From the NCBI RefSeq assembly GCF_003597395.2, contig NC_133770.1:96156012-96220011 (forward strand): a stretch of DNA of 64,000 nucleotides, read 5' to 3'. The notes under the pieces are model-generated. The model searched no databases, was not told where the DNA came from, and saw only the letters and a program-made list of their open reading frames with translations. The stretch is from Chelonoidis abingdonii. Lineage: Eukaryota > Chordata > Testudines > Testudinidae. This document shows positions 22,800-35,513 of this stretch, in pieces. Position 1 is the stretch's first letter, and each line of letters starts with the position of its first letter. A program made the position numbers and the translations under genes.

Positions 22800-25700
22800 G
22801 TTCGTTCGTTTTTAGAGACCATCTTCCACACTACAGTGTTTAGGTGGGAGGAAAACATATGGCTTTGTTAGTATTTTTTAAAAATGATAATTTATGGAGA
22901 CAAGTCAAAAAGCATTATAAATTATGTGTATCTATTTATCTTATATGACTTAAACACAGTACCAGCAAAATAACATAGATTCTTTGAGTAGGTGAAATAC
23001 TTAACAGTGTTCACAGTGCCAGCCTAGCAGACTGGTAGTAACTGTGCTGCATCACAATAGAGACAAAGGTTCCAATCCCCTGCTGCAGAGGGAAAAGAAG
23101 CAATAGCCCAAGATGATTTGTAAAGAATGTGGGGAGAGAAAAATAAAGCACAAAGTCAATCAATAGTGGCTTATGTAATAAAACATATAGATGTTTGAAG
23201 TTCCTAGATCTGTACGTGTACTGTTTATAGGTTATTTATTAACAACAATCTGTGATAGAATGTGGTGGTTCTACAGGTCTTCGCTGAAGAATTTTGGGCT
23301 TACACTGCAATATGGTTTTCTAGTCCAATTGATCAACTGATACAACTCCTAAAAAGCAAGCAGTAAATGTATCTCTTAAATTTTTTTCCACTGAACTCAC
23401 TCTTTTGCAAATGGCTTTATTGTGAGAGGGAAAGGTCTGATTTATGTCTTTCCTGTGCTGTAAAAATGTCTCCATAAATAATTACGTATCACTGGGCACT
23501 ATATTCAGCATTGGCAGTTCAAATCAAAAGCCAGTGTTTATTCTCTTTCTTCACAGAGTTGTCCAGTTTTTTCAAGAGCTCCTTTAGTTAACGCTACAGA
23601 TAATTTAATTTAGAATATTAATCAGACAGCAGCTGTATTGTTTCTACAGGTCATTTATTTTAGTCTCCAAGGTAACAATAATTTCCTTTTCTATGATACT
23701 TTTGCCCAGTTTTGAAGGCCATAGTCTGGCCTCTCAGAATGTCCCTGGGATAAATTAGTCCTACAGAATTTTGTAATCTGGGCAAGTAAAAAAGATAGAA
23801 ACAATGGCTGGAATGGGATGAGGTTAGCATGTGTGGTGTGACTGAGCAGCCAGTTGTATTTCACATGGTGAGCAGTGGGGATTTTTTTAAAACCTAGAAT
23901 TACCCATTATCAAGCTAAGGAAAAAATGTAAAAAAATCACTTTGTGGAAGATATTTAAGCCTACACAGATCTACTGTATTGTACATGTCCCAATAGAGAA
24001 CATATATCATTGATGGCTGTAGCTCAAAATAGTGGATGGTTAATTTCTATTTCCATTTCTTTTTGCCTTCTACATCAAGTTCAAACTTTTCATCTAGAGT
24101 CAGTTGAATAATATGTGACTTATTTGGTAAATTTGGTGGCATTAGCTGGACAAATTCTCTGATTAATTCTTTTTCATGGCTCTGCCCACGTTCTCATCGC
24201 AAGACTGCACAACTTCACCCTTTCATATATCTCACCTTTCATGTCCTTTTGTTTCACTGTCTATTGTCAAGACACAAAATGTACTGCTGCTCTCCTTAAT
24301 ATCCCTTGTGTTGATGTCTACCATTCATTTCTCTGAGCCTTCTTCCCTCATTCTTAGAACTCCCTACTTATTGCTCAGTAGGTCTGACCAGATTATAATA
24401 TCCTGAACTGAGAGAGACTGAGTAATTCTCATGTGGAACAACAAGAGTTTGGAACCATCAGCAAAGGCTATAACACCAGGGAGAGAAGGTGAAAATAAAT
24501 TTGTGTTTGTATTTTTTCTCTTTGTCACCTTTGGTGTGCAGTATATACTTGGTGTAGAGTCTGTAGAGCAACTTATACCTTAACAACACTATATAATTGT
24601 TTTATAATAACAATAATAACTGTGGGGTTTGGCTCACAAACACATCTTTTCATTCAAATCTTTCCTACAAATATGCATAAATTAAATAAAAATTGCTTTA
24701 TATTAAAGTTTTGTAAAATTTTATTTTCAAAACAGATAGTTACATACAATAAATACAGTAAAATGTTGACACTTGAAGTAAATATAGCGTTCATATATTG
24801 TGAAAAATTATATGTAGATTAAGTAATTCTTCTAAGAATACACCCACACCACACTAGGTGTAGTTACTATTTTCTCTCCTTCTGTTGCAGTTCCAGAGCT
24901 TCACCCAAAGGGGTGCAGTTGAGTCAAAATCTCTTCATTTCCAGGGTATGTTAATTGTCGGCATTCAGTATCATGAAATAAAAAATAGTTATGACAAATA
25001 TTGGAAATAACTTGAAAAGGAATTCTGACTCATTAGAAGAAATGTGCCTGTGTTGTAAGCAAGCCTTAGTTACTAGGCCAAATCTGAACAGTATGTTTTG
25101 TATTTTTTGAGATCATTTGGCCTAACAGCCAAGCCTAAATTTCAAAATAGGTGCATTTTTAATAAAAACGAAGTAATGAATCAAGAAGATAATTATAAAA
25201 ATTTAGTCTATGGAGAGCAATTGACCCTAATCTAATGAAAAATAACAATATTTCAATTATTTAGCAGGTGGCTGGTATTCCTGCTTTAAATGGAAATTGG
25301 AACACAACCTCAGCTATAGTCACGACCAGAGCTGCCATCATAATAATTATATTCTAAAGTATAATATATAATGATATTGTTCATATTATCCTGAAATAAT
25401 GAGGAGATCTGAACAAGAAATTATTTGCTTTTGTATATCTGATTTTTTTACTCCAACTAATACATTTCAGTAGAGTGTGGGATTAATTAATGTAACCCAA
25501 ATGTTTGTAGCAGTCTGTGTAATTCCACGATGTATGTTCACAATATGCAATCTTTTACTAAATAAAAATTGCATAAATGCTGTAGCACCATTCTGCCATC
25601 CAGCAATAGTTCTGTTTGGGGTGGCTGGCCAGAGATTACACCACTTCATGCATTTTAATTTGACTGATCAATAAGTGATGTGGAAACTCACATAGCCACA

Positions 25701-27402
25701 AAAAGAGGTAGGGAAAAATGATGGTACATTGCTACCTGAGAGTGGAATTCTCAGCCTGTTCTCTCCTGTCACAGGATTGCTAAACATTACACTGCCCAAC
25801 ACGACACCTCTTTTGGTGAAGGATGCTAATGTTCAGTCAGTTAAGCCATCTGAATGGCTGAAGATGTGTATGTGCTTTCTGGAAGGGCATTGTTTATAAC
25901 ACAATAGCAGTGGTGGGGAGGGAGAATTACACATGATGAGGCTAGAAAGTTACATGAGCAAAATTTTAATTTTATGGAATTGATATATATGAGGCAGCAG
26001 CCATTATAACAGCAAATGAAAAGCCCGAGAGGTGAAGTTAGGAAGTGAACTGTATAAGAGAGATCACAAGCAGAACCAAGCTGTGAACTATGCATCTTTG
26101 TGTGGGAAAGTAAATGTGTGAGAAAATGTGAAATATGTTATCACCAAATCTAATCAGGATAGTGGGTCACCAGCGGTCACATTTAAATATATGATGGGTG
26201 TGATAAAATTGGCAACAGAAGGCGAATGGAAATACACTGCTGCAAAATGCATCACCATAACAACCACTTATAAAGCTATGTAGGAGCAAAAAAGTACGTG
26301 AAACCATTGCAGTTAGTGATTAAGTGCAACTCAAACAAAAATCTTTATCAGGATCAATAAGTTTCATTTCTTTTAATGTCAGAGGATATTTTTGCTACTC
26401 CTGGAAAACTCCTGAGCTGACAAAAGTAGCAAGCACCACAGATTTGCACTGGAAAACTGTAGGCAGATTCTTCCTCACAGAGGTAGAGAATCTCCCACAG
26501 TCAAAGCATGTTAATTTTCAAACAGCATCACCCACATTTGTGGGTCACAGTGAATCCCCCTCCCCCCACTCCCATAAGAACACAACTGTCTGAAAATGGA
26601 CTGTAGCCACTTTGCATTGCCATAACTCACTCCCCCTGTGAAGAAGTTTTACCACCAGAGACCTTATGATGGTGTAAACCATTACTGAAATTGGTCCTAT
26701 GTTTTTCCAAAGATTTTAAGCGGTTCCAATAGAGTGGATAAAAGATCAAACGTCAAGGGAGGAAAACTAAAAAAAATAATCATTATGGACCATACAATAA
26801 GCCATTCCAGCAACAAGTGATGAGAAATTCTCCTTTAATCATGGAACAACAAACACTGTAATATGAAGCATTATATCCTCGGGACACACTTTGGGACTAC
26901 TAGTGCCCATTTCTAAACAAGAGGTGAAAAAATTTGGTGAAATATTAAATACTAGTCTAACAACCAGAAGCAGGGCCATATTGTCCTCAAGATGAGAGCT
27001 GTACTGCAAAACAGATTGCTTTATTACTTGTAATAATGGTCCTGCAGGGCTAAATTAAGTTATGCCTTCAACAATTACCTCCTGATGACCCCACTGTCTT
27101 CAGATTATGTTCCCAATCATCTATGTAACATGAGTGTCTTCAACTAGCTTTGGAATTTAACAAACAATACTGCCTCTGATGCAAAAGGAAGAACAGAATT
27201 CAGTTCTGTCACTCTTAGGCATGCTGACTCTGCAGCAGGGATATCAGGAGTAAAAATCAAATTCTTAAACTTAAGTCCACAGTGAAGTATCTAAATACAC
27301 TATTGAGAAAGAAGTTGCTATTTTTAAACATAAGTCACCTTATTACAATCCCTGAAGGTGGGCTAGGTGGTTTACAGAAACATAGAAAGACAAGAGACGT
27401 AC
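22800..27402. other. GPR141 3' flank, then AT-rich non-coding DNA
   Basis: The first few hundred bases are probably 3' untranslated region. Beyond that I see only AT-rich sequence with scattered short frames lacking any domain. No clear transposon ends were recognised. A search against a turtle repeat library would be needed to find old, diverged copies. Confidence 0.45.
23142..23147 (+). promoter_or_regulatory. Candidate polyadenylation signal of GPR141
   Basis: AATAAA lies about 345 bp after the GPR141 stop codon. It is the first canonical hexamer I noticed downstream on the sense strand. Use of the site is inferred, not shown. Confidence 0.45.
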
Positions 27403-27410
27403 ATCATAGT

Positions 27411-28072
27411 TAAGGCTGCGATTCTTTCACAGAGGTTGAAGAACTTACGGATTCTGTGACTTTCTGTGACTTCTGCAACAGCTGGAGCAGCTGGCCTCAG
27501 GGTCAGCAGCTCAGTCGCCCCACGACCAGCTGCACCAGCCACTGCTGGAGCAACCCAGGGCCAGCTGCTCTGGTGGTCCCTGGGGCCAGTCGTATCAGCC
27601 GCTGCTTGGGAAGCCCCAGGAAGCTGGCTCCAGGGACCGCCCCAGCAGTGGTTGGTGTGGTTGGTCCCACAGACTGCCCAAACAACAGTCCTGGGGGCTG
27701 TCCCGGGAAGTGCCAGAGCAGCAGTCCTGGGGGCCCCCCCAGAGACAGCCACACCAGCTGCTACTCTGGTGGCCCTGGGAAATTGCCTCCGGGGACCACG
27801 CAAGCAGCAGCTATTGCAGCTGGTCCTGGGGACTACCCAAACAGCAGCAGTCCCAGGGTGACTGGAGCAGTGGCCCCAGGGGCACCCGGATGCCATCCAG
27901 AAAGCAGTGCCTGAGGGGCCCCAGAATAGCGGGGCCCCAGAAGTAGAGATTTAGTCATAGGTATTTTTGGTAAAAGTCATGGACTGGTCATGGGCCGTGA
28001 ATTTTTATTTATTGCCCATGACCTATTCTATGACTTTTACCAAAAAATACCCATGACTAAATCTTAGCCTTA
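27411..28072 (-). mobile_element. Non-autonomous hAT element with terminal hairpin (copy 2, inverted)
   Basis: The element starts taaggctgcgattc and ends atcttagcctta. ATCATAGT occurs at 27,403-27,410 and again at 28,073-28,080, a perfect 8-bp target duplication. It is an inverted relative of the element at 8,861-9,556, sharing the word order gtcatggac/gtgaatttttattt at one end and the GC-rich interior. About 27,965-28,055 forms a long fold-back around ttttggtaaaagtcat and atgacttttaccaaaa. Several open frames in the interior are compositional. Confidence 0.9.
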
Positions 28073-28080
28073 ATCATAGT

Positions 28081-29743
28081 GACTGGATAGATGGCAAGTA
28101 GGGATTATACCTTTTGATTTAATTAATTATATTTTATACAGGTTTTTTTTACAAAATTAACAGACTCCATATCCTTTAAGTGCGGGTGAATCCAACCATG
28201 TGTTTAGATCAAAGTTACCCTCACTCTCCCTTCCCCTATTCCTTCCAATTCTTCATTACACCATTTGTTGTGCTACCTTAAATTAGACTGTAAATTCTTC
28301 AGGAAGAAGACTATCTCTTACTAATGTATCTCCAGAGTACCTGGCACACTAGGACCCTGATCCTGACTGGAGCCTCCAGGCACTATTCTAACACAAATAA
28401 TAAGCAATCCAAAGATCTTGCAATCTAATTTTAAACATGGTGAAATGTGAGGGTGACCAACAATGAGGAGGAGGGAAGACAACTGCATAATAGGAAATAT
28501 GAACTGTGGTTTTTCTTCTAAATTGTGAGTCCATGAGCTGTCAGGAAACAACAGCATTTGAGTATTCAGATTGCATCATAAGGATGCTCAATTAAAAAAA
28601 AAAACAGTGAGGATAATCCAGTTTGATCCCATTTGCCTCAATGAATTTCTAAATGTTTAAGCTTTTTCAATGTTTACCAAAGGTTTGAATTTCACATTTA
28701 AAATCCTGTCTAGTAAAACAGGAAGAAAAACAAAAGAGGCTCACCTTTCTACTCCCTCTTTTAAACCTAATATATGAAGGATGGAAGCCCTGAGTTGACA
28801 ACCTCTGATGCATAGCAAGATTATTTTGAATTGCTGTATTGAATAGGGTCCTAGAGCTCTGTAGATCAATTTTAATATGTATGATCCTGTTCACTAAAGA
28901 GACTTGTTCCCTGTAAATTGGATTCTTTCAGTTTGTTCTACTGATTCTTGTATGTTTTCAATTTGTAGAAAAATGGCATCAAGTATTTGATTTATAATTA
29001 AGTGCAAGTTAACCATTATATTTAAAATAACTCCCTTCCCAGAAGTAGTAAGCAAATTAAGTCTCACCTAATTTAATTCAAAGCCTAGATTTGTGTGCAG
29101 ATAAGAAAAAGTCCTTGGAAAGAACTCTCCGTAAAATCTGCATATTGGAATAAAAAACTGGTCTAAGAAATTTATTTAAAATGGCATCTGAGCAACTTCA
29201 GGCCCTTTCAAATATTTCAGTATTTTTGGAGCAAAACTAGAACTTTCCCACCAGGAAAGCTCATATTCAAAAATACAAGAACATTTTTACTGCATTATTT
29301 TATTTGCAAAGTGGCATGCACCCAACTACTGAGGCACATGGGGCTTGGTACAAACAGCTAAACTGTAACACTACAAAACAGACTACATAAAAACAAATAA
29401 AGATCCTTAACAAGGGAGGTGACAAACTAGCTTTGCTAAAAACTTGAAGAAATTGAATCTTTCTGGATGTTATGCAACACTTTTCCAGACCCCCACCTCA
29501 TTATCACCAGAAGATGCTATTTCGTTTTGTTCTTGTCAGTTTCTGTGGCTCAATGGACAAAAGTGACGCGTATATTTTTCAACCGACACGAATTCTTTTC
29601 CCTAGCATTTCAATATGAAATCTTACAGATAATTGAACATGGAACTATCGACAGGTCAATACAGTACTACAATTTGAACAATGTGGGCCTCATTCTCTTG
29701 TCTTGCACTTGGTGCAGTTCTTTACATCTATGCAAGGATGTGA
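28081..29743. other. Non-coding stretch; possible L2-like tail at 28280-28405
   Basis: About 28,280-28,405 resembles an L2-type LINE 3' end, with agactgtaaattcttcagg followed by cctggcacactaggaccct and an aataata-like tail. The rest is AT-rich with no recognised gene. Confidence 0.4.
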
Positions 29744-30043
29744 GGGATAGTTCAGTGGTTTGAGCATTGGCCTACTAAACTTACAGTTGTGAGTTCATTC
29801 CTCGAGGGGGCCATTTACGGATCTGGGGCAAAAATCTGTCTGGGGGTTAGAATGACCAGATGTCCTGATTTTATAGGGACAGTCCTGATGTTTGGGTCTT
29901 TTTCTTATATAGGCTCCTATTACCCCTCACCCCAGTCCTGATTTTTCACATTTGCTATCTGGTCACCCTACTGGGGGTTGGTCCTGCTTTGAGCAGGGGG
30001 TTGGACCTGTGCTCCCTTCCAACCCTGATATTCTATATTCTAA
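29744..30043 (+). mobile_element. tRNA-derived SINE of the turtle Cry I type, interrupted by a MITE
   Basis: The head resembles a tRNA gene with a polymerase III A box near 29,748-29,758 (tagttcagtgg) and B box near 29,789-29,801 (gtgagttcattcc). The body continues with gccatttacggatctggggc. The tail, ttggtcctgctttgagcagg to ccaaccctgatattctata, resembles CR1 3' ends, so CR1 enzymes are the likely source of its mobility. A 123-bp MITE splits it at 29,848-29,970. A TG microsatellite follows at about 30,047-30,076. SINEs of this build are known from cryptodiran turtles. Confidence 0.8.
29848..29970. mobile_element. hAT-type MITE, 123 bp, inserted in the SINE
   Basis: The start tagaatgaccag and end ctggtcacccta are near-perfect inverted repeats. 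CTGGGGGT at 29,840-29,847 is repeated at 29,971-29,978, a perfect 8-bp duplication. Removing one copy restores the SINE body. It is the same family and length as the copy at 330-452. Confidence 0.9.
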
Positions 30044-30046
30044 GGG

Positions 30047-30047
30047 G

Positions 30048-30076
<29 letters not shown>
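30047..30076. repeat. TG dinucleotide microsatellite
   Basis: An uninterrupted tg run follows the SINE 3' end. Open frames reading MCVCVCVC through it are not genes. Confidence 0.9.
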
Positions 30077-30078
<2 letters not shown>

Positions 30079-30105
30079 GCACTACCAAATCAGGATGAAA
30101 CCCAC

Positions 30106-30570
30106 TCTGTACTCAATTTACTCAGGTACCTGTGATAAAACAAGAGGTAAAGCAGTGGAGAATCCAATTCTGTATCTTTCTAGGGGATTGAATGATGTTT
30201 TTTCCACGTTGCCCCCTCATACTTGGGAGGAGCTCACAATAAACACCTACAGAGTTACCTCATTATCCTCTTTCAAAGCCCACTTTAAAACTCATTTTGC
30301 CATCATGTCTACAAAAATTTAACAACAGTTAGGCTGCTGGTGTGCTGAGATCATTGCTTGTTTTGTTGACCAACATTAGCTCATTGTTTCCTTGCATCCT
30401 CCATCTGTCTCTCTATCTGTGTCCTATCTGTTGTCTCTTGTCTTACATTTAGTTCGTAAGCTCTTCAGGGCAGGGACTTTTTGTTCTGTGTTTGTACAGA
30501 GCCTAGTACAATGGGGTGCTAGTCCATGATTCGGGCTTCCAGGTGCTATAATAATACAAATAATGATGAT
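30106..30570 (+). mobile_element. L2-like LINE 3' end
   Basis: A short frame ends with LSSFKAHFKTHF (about 30,270-30,310), resembling the C terminus of L2-clade reverse-transcriptase proteins. It is followed by a 3' untranslated region with gtaagctcttcagggcaggg, then gtttgtacagagcctagtac, then an ataataatacaaata tail. The fragment is 5'-truncated. Confidence 0.6.
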
Positions 30571-32561
30571 AATACTTCCCTACAGTAATTACTAATTCAA
30601 AGTATTTTGTACTCATTTGAATGTTTAGTAGTTTATAAACTGACTTGCAATTTAGTACAAGATTTTAAAGTACCATGTTGTCACTTCTTTGCCTCTATGT
30701 CATTGTGACAGTTTAAAGAGCTGCTTTGGGCCCAAGAGGCCACACCCCCTCACCCCCATTGGGCATGCTTCCAGTGGAGGAAGCATTTAAAAGGGAGTGA
30801 CTCAGCTCTGTCTGGGCTGACTTAGGAGAAGAGTGGTCTCATGCAGCAGCCTCCTGCAGAGAAGCCACTGGGACTCCAAACACCCGGGACCAGACCTCTT
30901 AGCCAAGGCTCTGGGAACCCTCCAACCAAGGGCAATGGTTCGCTACCACCAGTGGAAGAGGCTCCAGAGACAGACCAGAGGACAACACAGGGGGATCCCC
31001 AGGCTAGACTGCAGCAACAACAGCGGGACCGGAACAAGGGTCAGAAGTGACCCAGGGAGCCTGCACGAGGGCACCAGACTCTCAGGCACAGATGGTGATT
31101 TTGTTTTAAAGGACTCTGGGTCTGAACCCAGTGGAGTAGGGTGGGCTAGGGGTTCTCAACCCCACCCCTGAGCTACAGGCGCTAGGCAAGGCGGCTTTAG
31201 CTGTTACCACTGGGTGATGCTTTCTGTACTGTTGCCACTAGGCAAGGTGGCCTGGAACTCTTACTATTGGTTGAGTGTAGGATGTAAGATGTAGAATGTA
31301 TATTTTAAGTGTTGGGATATGTGAAAAGATGCCTGCTTGTCTGGCAAGGAAAGAGAACAGACAGATAAAAAGCTGAGCCAGCAATCCAATCAGGTAAACA
31401 ACTGAGTTAGCGATCCAATCAGGTAAACAATTGAGTTAGCAAACTAATCTTAGTGCTAAGCAGAAAAAGTGTTTATACAATATAGAGTGAATGACTTTGT
31501 AATGGCATATTTAATGCAAGCAGCAAATAAACAACATACTACTTCAGCTCAAGAGTCTGTCTGTGAACCTGTGCATTCTGGGTGGTGGGAAAGAACTGCT
31601 CCATAGCGACACTTGCTGAACTGTGGATCTTTCACCAGTGAGAAAAATGCCCCTGAACTATAGTCACCAGGTGTGATGGATCTCAGACTATCCTTAGGCA
31701 GTACTGCAGGCTGTGGCCTGAACACATGTACGCAATCCCTGACTGGCATTAACAGCTGCCTAGCTCATCCTTCACTTGCAAGCCGTGATGGTGGTGGAAC
31801 AGAAAGTGGTTTAGTTAATCACTTCATTTTTAATGCTTTTTTTTTTATCCATCCTAAGTCTCTTTTAATAAGTTTATTTTTGTTACAAGGGAAAGACAAG
31901 TCTGACAGGACTTTGCTGAATGGTTCATTTGGAGCCTGTTACATATTTCATTTTTCAGCAGGTGGCTTAAACTGTTTTAATTAGCTGGAAGGCCCAGCTA
32001 TGTTCTGAGGGAGGAACGTTCTCACAGTTACAGTAATTGCTCAGTTACTTGTACTCAAGAAGGAAAAAGAGGGTGAGAGAAATTTGAATCTGCTGATGCA
32101 GAGTTCTGTTCTATTTCGATTCCCATATGGCGCTCATCCCCATAGTACGTGAGCACCTCCATTGGTTGCATTGTCTGTCTTTACCCTCATTAAGAGGACA
32201 TAGGGTAGAGGCAGACAGATGCCATGTGTACCACCACATACATCATAATAAAGTAAGTATGACACTCTTTGTTTATTGGGGACAGTATTTCTAGTGACAT
32301 AGTGATGGTGGGTTTTTTGTTTGTCTTTCATCCAGGTAACAAAAGTGGAGCTGCTATATAATAATTTTATAAACACAGTATGTGACCTGGTCAGTGAGGG
32401 GAAGTAAGTCTATATTGGGTTATAATGTATTGAGCTTGTTTTAATGTATGATCCTACTTATAATGGGGAACACTGGGGCTATGGGAAGTGAAACAAATGG
32501 ATTCTCAAATAAGAACAAATAAGAAGTTTCTATTAAAATGTCAAGCTGTTAGCTTCTGGTA
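30571..32561. other. Non-coding stretch with a possible LTR at about 31190-31560
   Basis: At about 30,710-31,160 a GC-richer block contains atttaaaaggga and overlapping frames with no domain. At about 31,190-31,560 a 27-bp unit around ccaatcaggtaaacaa is repeated (about 31,386-31,440), and an AATAAA-type signal lies near 31,524. Together these resemble LTR regulatory and polyadenylation sections, but I could not place both ends or a target duplication. The rest shows no gene. Confidence 0.35.
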
Positions 32562-32946
32562 TCATAGAATCATAGAATATTAGGGTTGGAAGAGACCTCA
32601 GGAAGTCATCTAGTCCAACCCCCTGCTCAAAGCAGGACCAACACCAAATAAATCATCTCAGCCAGGGCTTTGTCAAGCCGGGTCTTAAAAACATCCAAGG
32701 AAGGAGATTCCACCACCTCCGTAGGTAACCCATTCCCACGGTTCACCATCCTCCTAGTGACAAAGTTTTTCCTAATATCCAACCTAAACCTTCCCCACTG
32801 CAACTTGAGACCATTGCTTCTTGTTCTGTCATCTGCCACCACTGAGAACAGCTTAGCACCACCCTCTTTGGAACCCTCCTTCAGGTAACTGAAGGCTGCT
32901 ATCAAATCCCCCCTCACTCTTCTCTTCTGCAGACTAAATAACCCTA
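32562..32946 (-). mobile_element. CR1 LINE 3' end, minus strand
   Basis: On the minus strand the frame ending at 32,627 reads [15 protein letters not shown], then [20 protein letters not shown], the CR1 C-terminal region. The tail follows, on the + strand as tcatagaatcatagaatatt and ctagtccaaccccctgctca. The 5' end is truncated near 32,946. Confidence 0.9.
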
Positions 32947-34072
32947 GTTATATCCTGTCTCCAACCAGTTACAGACCTTGTCTGAATAGACTGGTAAGCT
33001 AGAGATCAAAAGAGTAGAGCTAAAAAGCCTTTCTGAGAAGGAGATGGGGGAACACTTGTCAGAAGCCACCTATGGAGACACACTGGTACACAAAGACTCT
33101 GGGAGGGAAGTGTGAAGGAACTGGGCCTTCCCAGATACAGGGAATGGCAAACCTTAGGGAAAAACTAATATGCATACAATCTGTTTAATTGCTTGCAAGA
33201 TGTTTTCTCTTAAATGCTTCTTATTCCAAATAAAGGATATTTTACTTTAAGGAAGCTCTTGGTCACTGCATACTGCTGTCATTGCCCTGGAGGAAACAGA
33301 ACTGCTGGGTCTGAGACTACATTACACTTGCTGAGGTAATAACAGTTGATATAAAGGACTGTAGCCCAGAGATTGGTTTGCAAGTGGGAAAATCATGTGA
33401 TTCCATCACAAAAGAGGTGATGATCCATGGCCTGAGAGCTAGAGGCCATGCACTCAGAGGGTATGTCTACACTGAATGTAAGCCCAGGCTCAGACTCAGG
33501 TGTGAGCCCAAACCCAAATTCCATCTACACACAAATCTGCATTGTGGTTGTGAAAGCACAGCCAGATTTTGGTTAATCTTTGGTGCGAGGCCAACAAGAA
33601 TGGATTTTAATAAGAGCACCAGGAACGGTCAGATACAAGTAAATAGCAAAGAATCTGGCTCTGTTGGAAATTTACAAGACCAGTGGCCAGGGTAGGGAGT
33701 GGTTTAAGTGGCTCAAGACCAAGTACCAGAAAACCAGCACCAGACCTGCACCTCGGTTAACTCACCAACGTCATGACCATTTTATGGTGAGTTTCACCAG
33801 GTGCTGGGTACTGCACTGAGCACACAGCTAACAGTGGTGCATGTTGAGCTGGTCTCCTGAGATGGCAACTTGCTCTCCCCAGAATCCAGCATGGGAACTG
33901 GTGTGAGCCAGCAGCAAGTTCTGAATGAAGACAGTAAAATGATTCTGCTGCTGACACCAGTCCCTGAGGAGGCTTGCCACAGGAGCAGCTGCAGAACATC
34001 ATGGGGCCATACTCAAAAGGAGCTTTTTAGTGTACCCAGGACAAACAGCATGCTGTGGTAGTGGCAGCAGAA
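32947..34072. other. Non-coding stretch with one MITE-like end
   Basis: At about 33,460-33,475 the words gggtatgtctacactg match the Harbinger ends at 994 and 51,791, but no partner end is clear. No coding signal is seen. Confidence 0.4.
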
Positions 34073-34248
34073 CATAAGAACGGCCATACTGGGTCAGACC
34101 AAAGGTCCGTCTAGCCTAGTATCCTGTTTTCCAACAGTGGCCAGTGCCAGGTGCCCCAGAGGGAATGATCTGAACAGGTAAACATCAAGTGATCCATTCT
34201 CTGTTCCCCATTCCCAGCTTTTGACAAACAGAAGCTAGTGACAACAGA
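34073..34248 (-). mobile_element. CR1-like LINE 3' tail, minus strand
   Basis: The + strand reads acataagaacggccatactg, then gtcagaccaaaggtccgtct, then gaatgatctgaacaggta. On the minus strand this resembles a CR1-type tail ending in ttcttatgt. It is a very common word order in turtle and crocodilian genomes as far as I recall. Confidence 0.6.
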
Positions 34249-35375
34249 AGTGGCAGAAGCCACCCTGAAGCCTGATAAGTTTCTGGCTCCACTTTATGAT
34301 TTATTAATATAGGAATGGGAGAGATTTCCATTCTGTGAGCCATTGCGAAAGTTATTACAAGTCCTAGGTAGTAGCATATATCCACTAATAGCAGATTGTA
34401 AAGTAAGCTTTGAAAAGTGAATTTTTACTGGAAAGGCGCATCTTTTGTTAGGCCATTCCTGTTAAAAATAATAATGCTGCTCTGTAACCACTCAACAGTG
34501 TAACAAGCTGCCTGAAAACAGTGAACTGAGGTGGGGGGAGGGAAAGTTTGTGGAAATAGGTTCCATTTACAAATCCAGTAGATTTCAGCTCCATGTAGTC
34601 CATGCAGTCCATAGGTGGCAAAATCACTTGTCCAAAATACTACTGGGGGTTTGAATTTTGTCCATAAATGTGCCAGGGGGTGATAGTGGTAAGGGGGATG
34701 GCACTGGAGTTTTGTGTGTTTGCACGCAGTCATAATAGGCACATTTACATGTGGACACTACCATAGCATTCTTTGATCCCCGCATGAATTCTGACCCAAT
34801 TCTAGATGGTGATAGCTGCAAACTTTTCCCGTAGCAGGAACTTCAAATAATTAGTCACATTTTGGGGATGGGCATATATTCCAGGGCCACCTCAGTAGTT
34901 GACCAGGCCACTCCACTCATAAATGTGCTGTTCAGTCACTATAAGTTTGAATACATCAGTGACATATACTACTGGTTTCTCATTGGCGGTTTGGAATTAC
35001 ACTTCTCTTTGACAATCGGGCATCACATACCTTTATGGCCTCCAAAATGTGGAATGCCTGAAATGATAGTTAAACCTTTTGTAGCACAGACACTGATCAT
35101 ACCTGAAAGCCCAAGTTGTTCTACTGATCCCCTGCCCTGTGGATGCCTCGATTTCCCTGCTCTGGTTCGAAGACCATGACAAACATGGAAGGAAGGGAAA
35201 GGAGAGTGAGGGGCCAGGAGACATGCAACAGTAGATGTTTTCTGTCTTGAACATGGTTTCACTGTTTGCACTTATTCATGCACTTTGTTGGTAGTGGTGT
35301 TATTGGTGTTTTGGTATGGAAATGGCTGCTGACCCGCCTAACAATGAGTGACTGTTGTACTTTTCTAATAAATGC
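34249..35375. other. Non-coding stretch, no gene recognised
   Basis: Short overlapping frames at 34,425-34,821 and 34,862-35,271 lie on both strands and show no domain. Confidence 0.4.
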
Positions 35376-35513
35376 TGTGACGGGGCAAGACCAGATGGCT
35401 ATAGGAAAGTAGTGATAAACAGGTATGTTAGTCCCAGGCTAAACAAATCCCTGTTACCATAGTAACCAAATGGCAGTTGCTCCAGGTTAATCAAGACACC
35501 TGGGACCAATTGA
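35376..35513 (+). repeat. 5' LTR, first part
   Basis: Starts with TG and shares word order with the solo LTR at 58,186: tgtga-gg, agaccaga, then gacacctg followed by ccaatt. The break comes after ccaattga, where Harbinger begins. Confidence 0.75.

Noticed and set aside
29744..29815. Functional tRNA gene
   Set aside because: The A and B box region continues into a SINE body and CR1-like tail, and the tRNA-like part is diverged; it is a SINE head.
31386..31440. Possible CRISPR-like repeat
   Set aside because: Only two adjacent diverged units without spacers, in vertebrate DNA.
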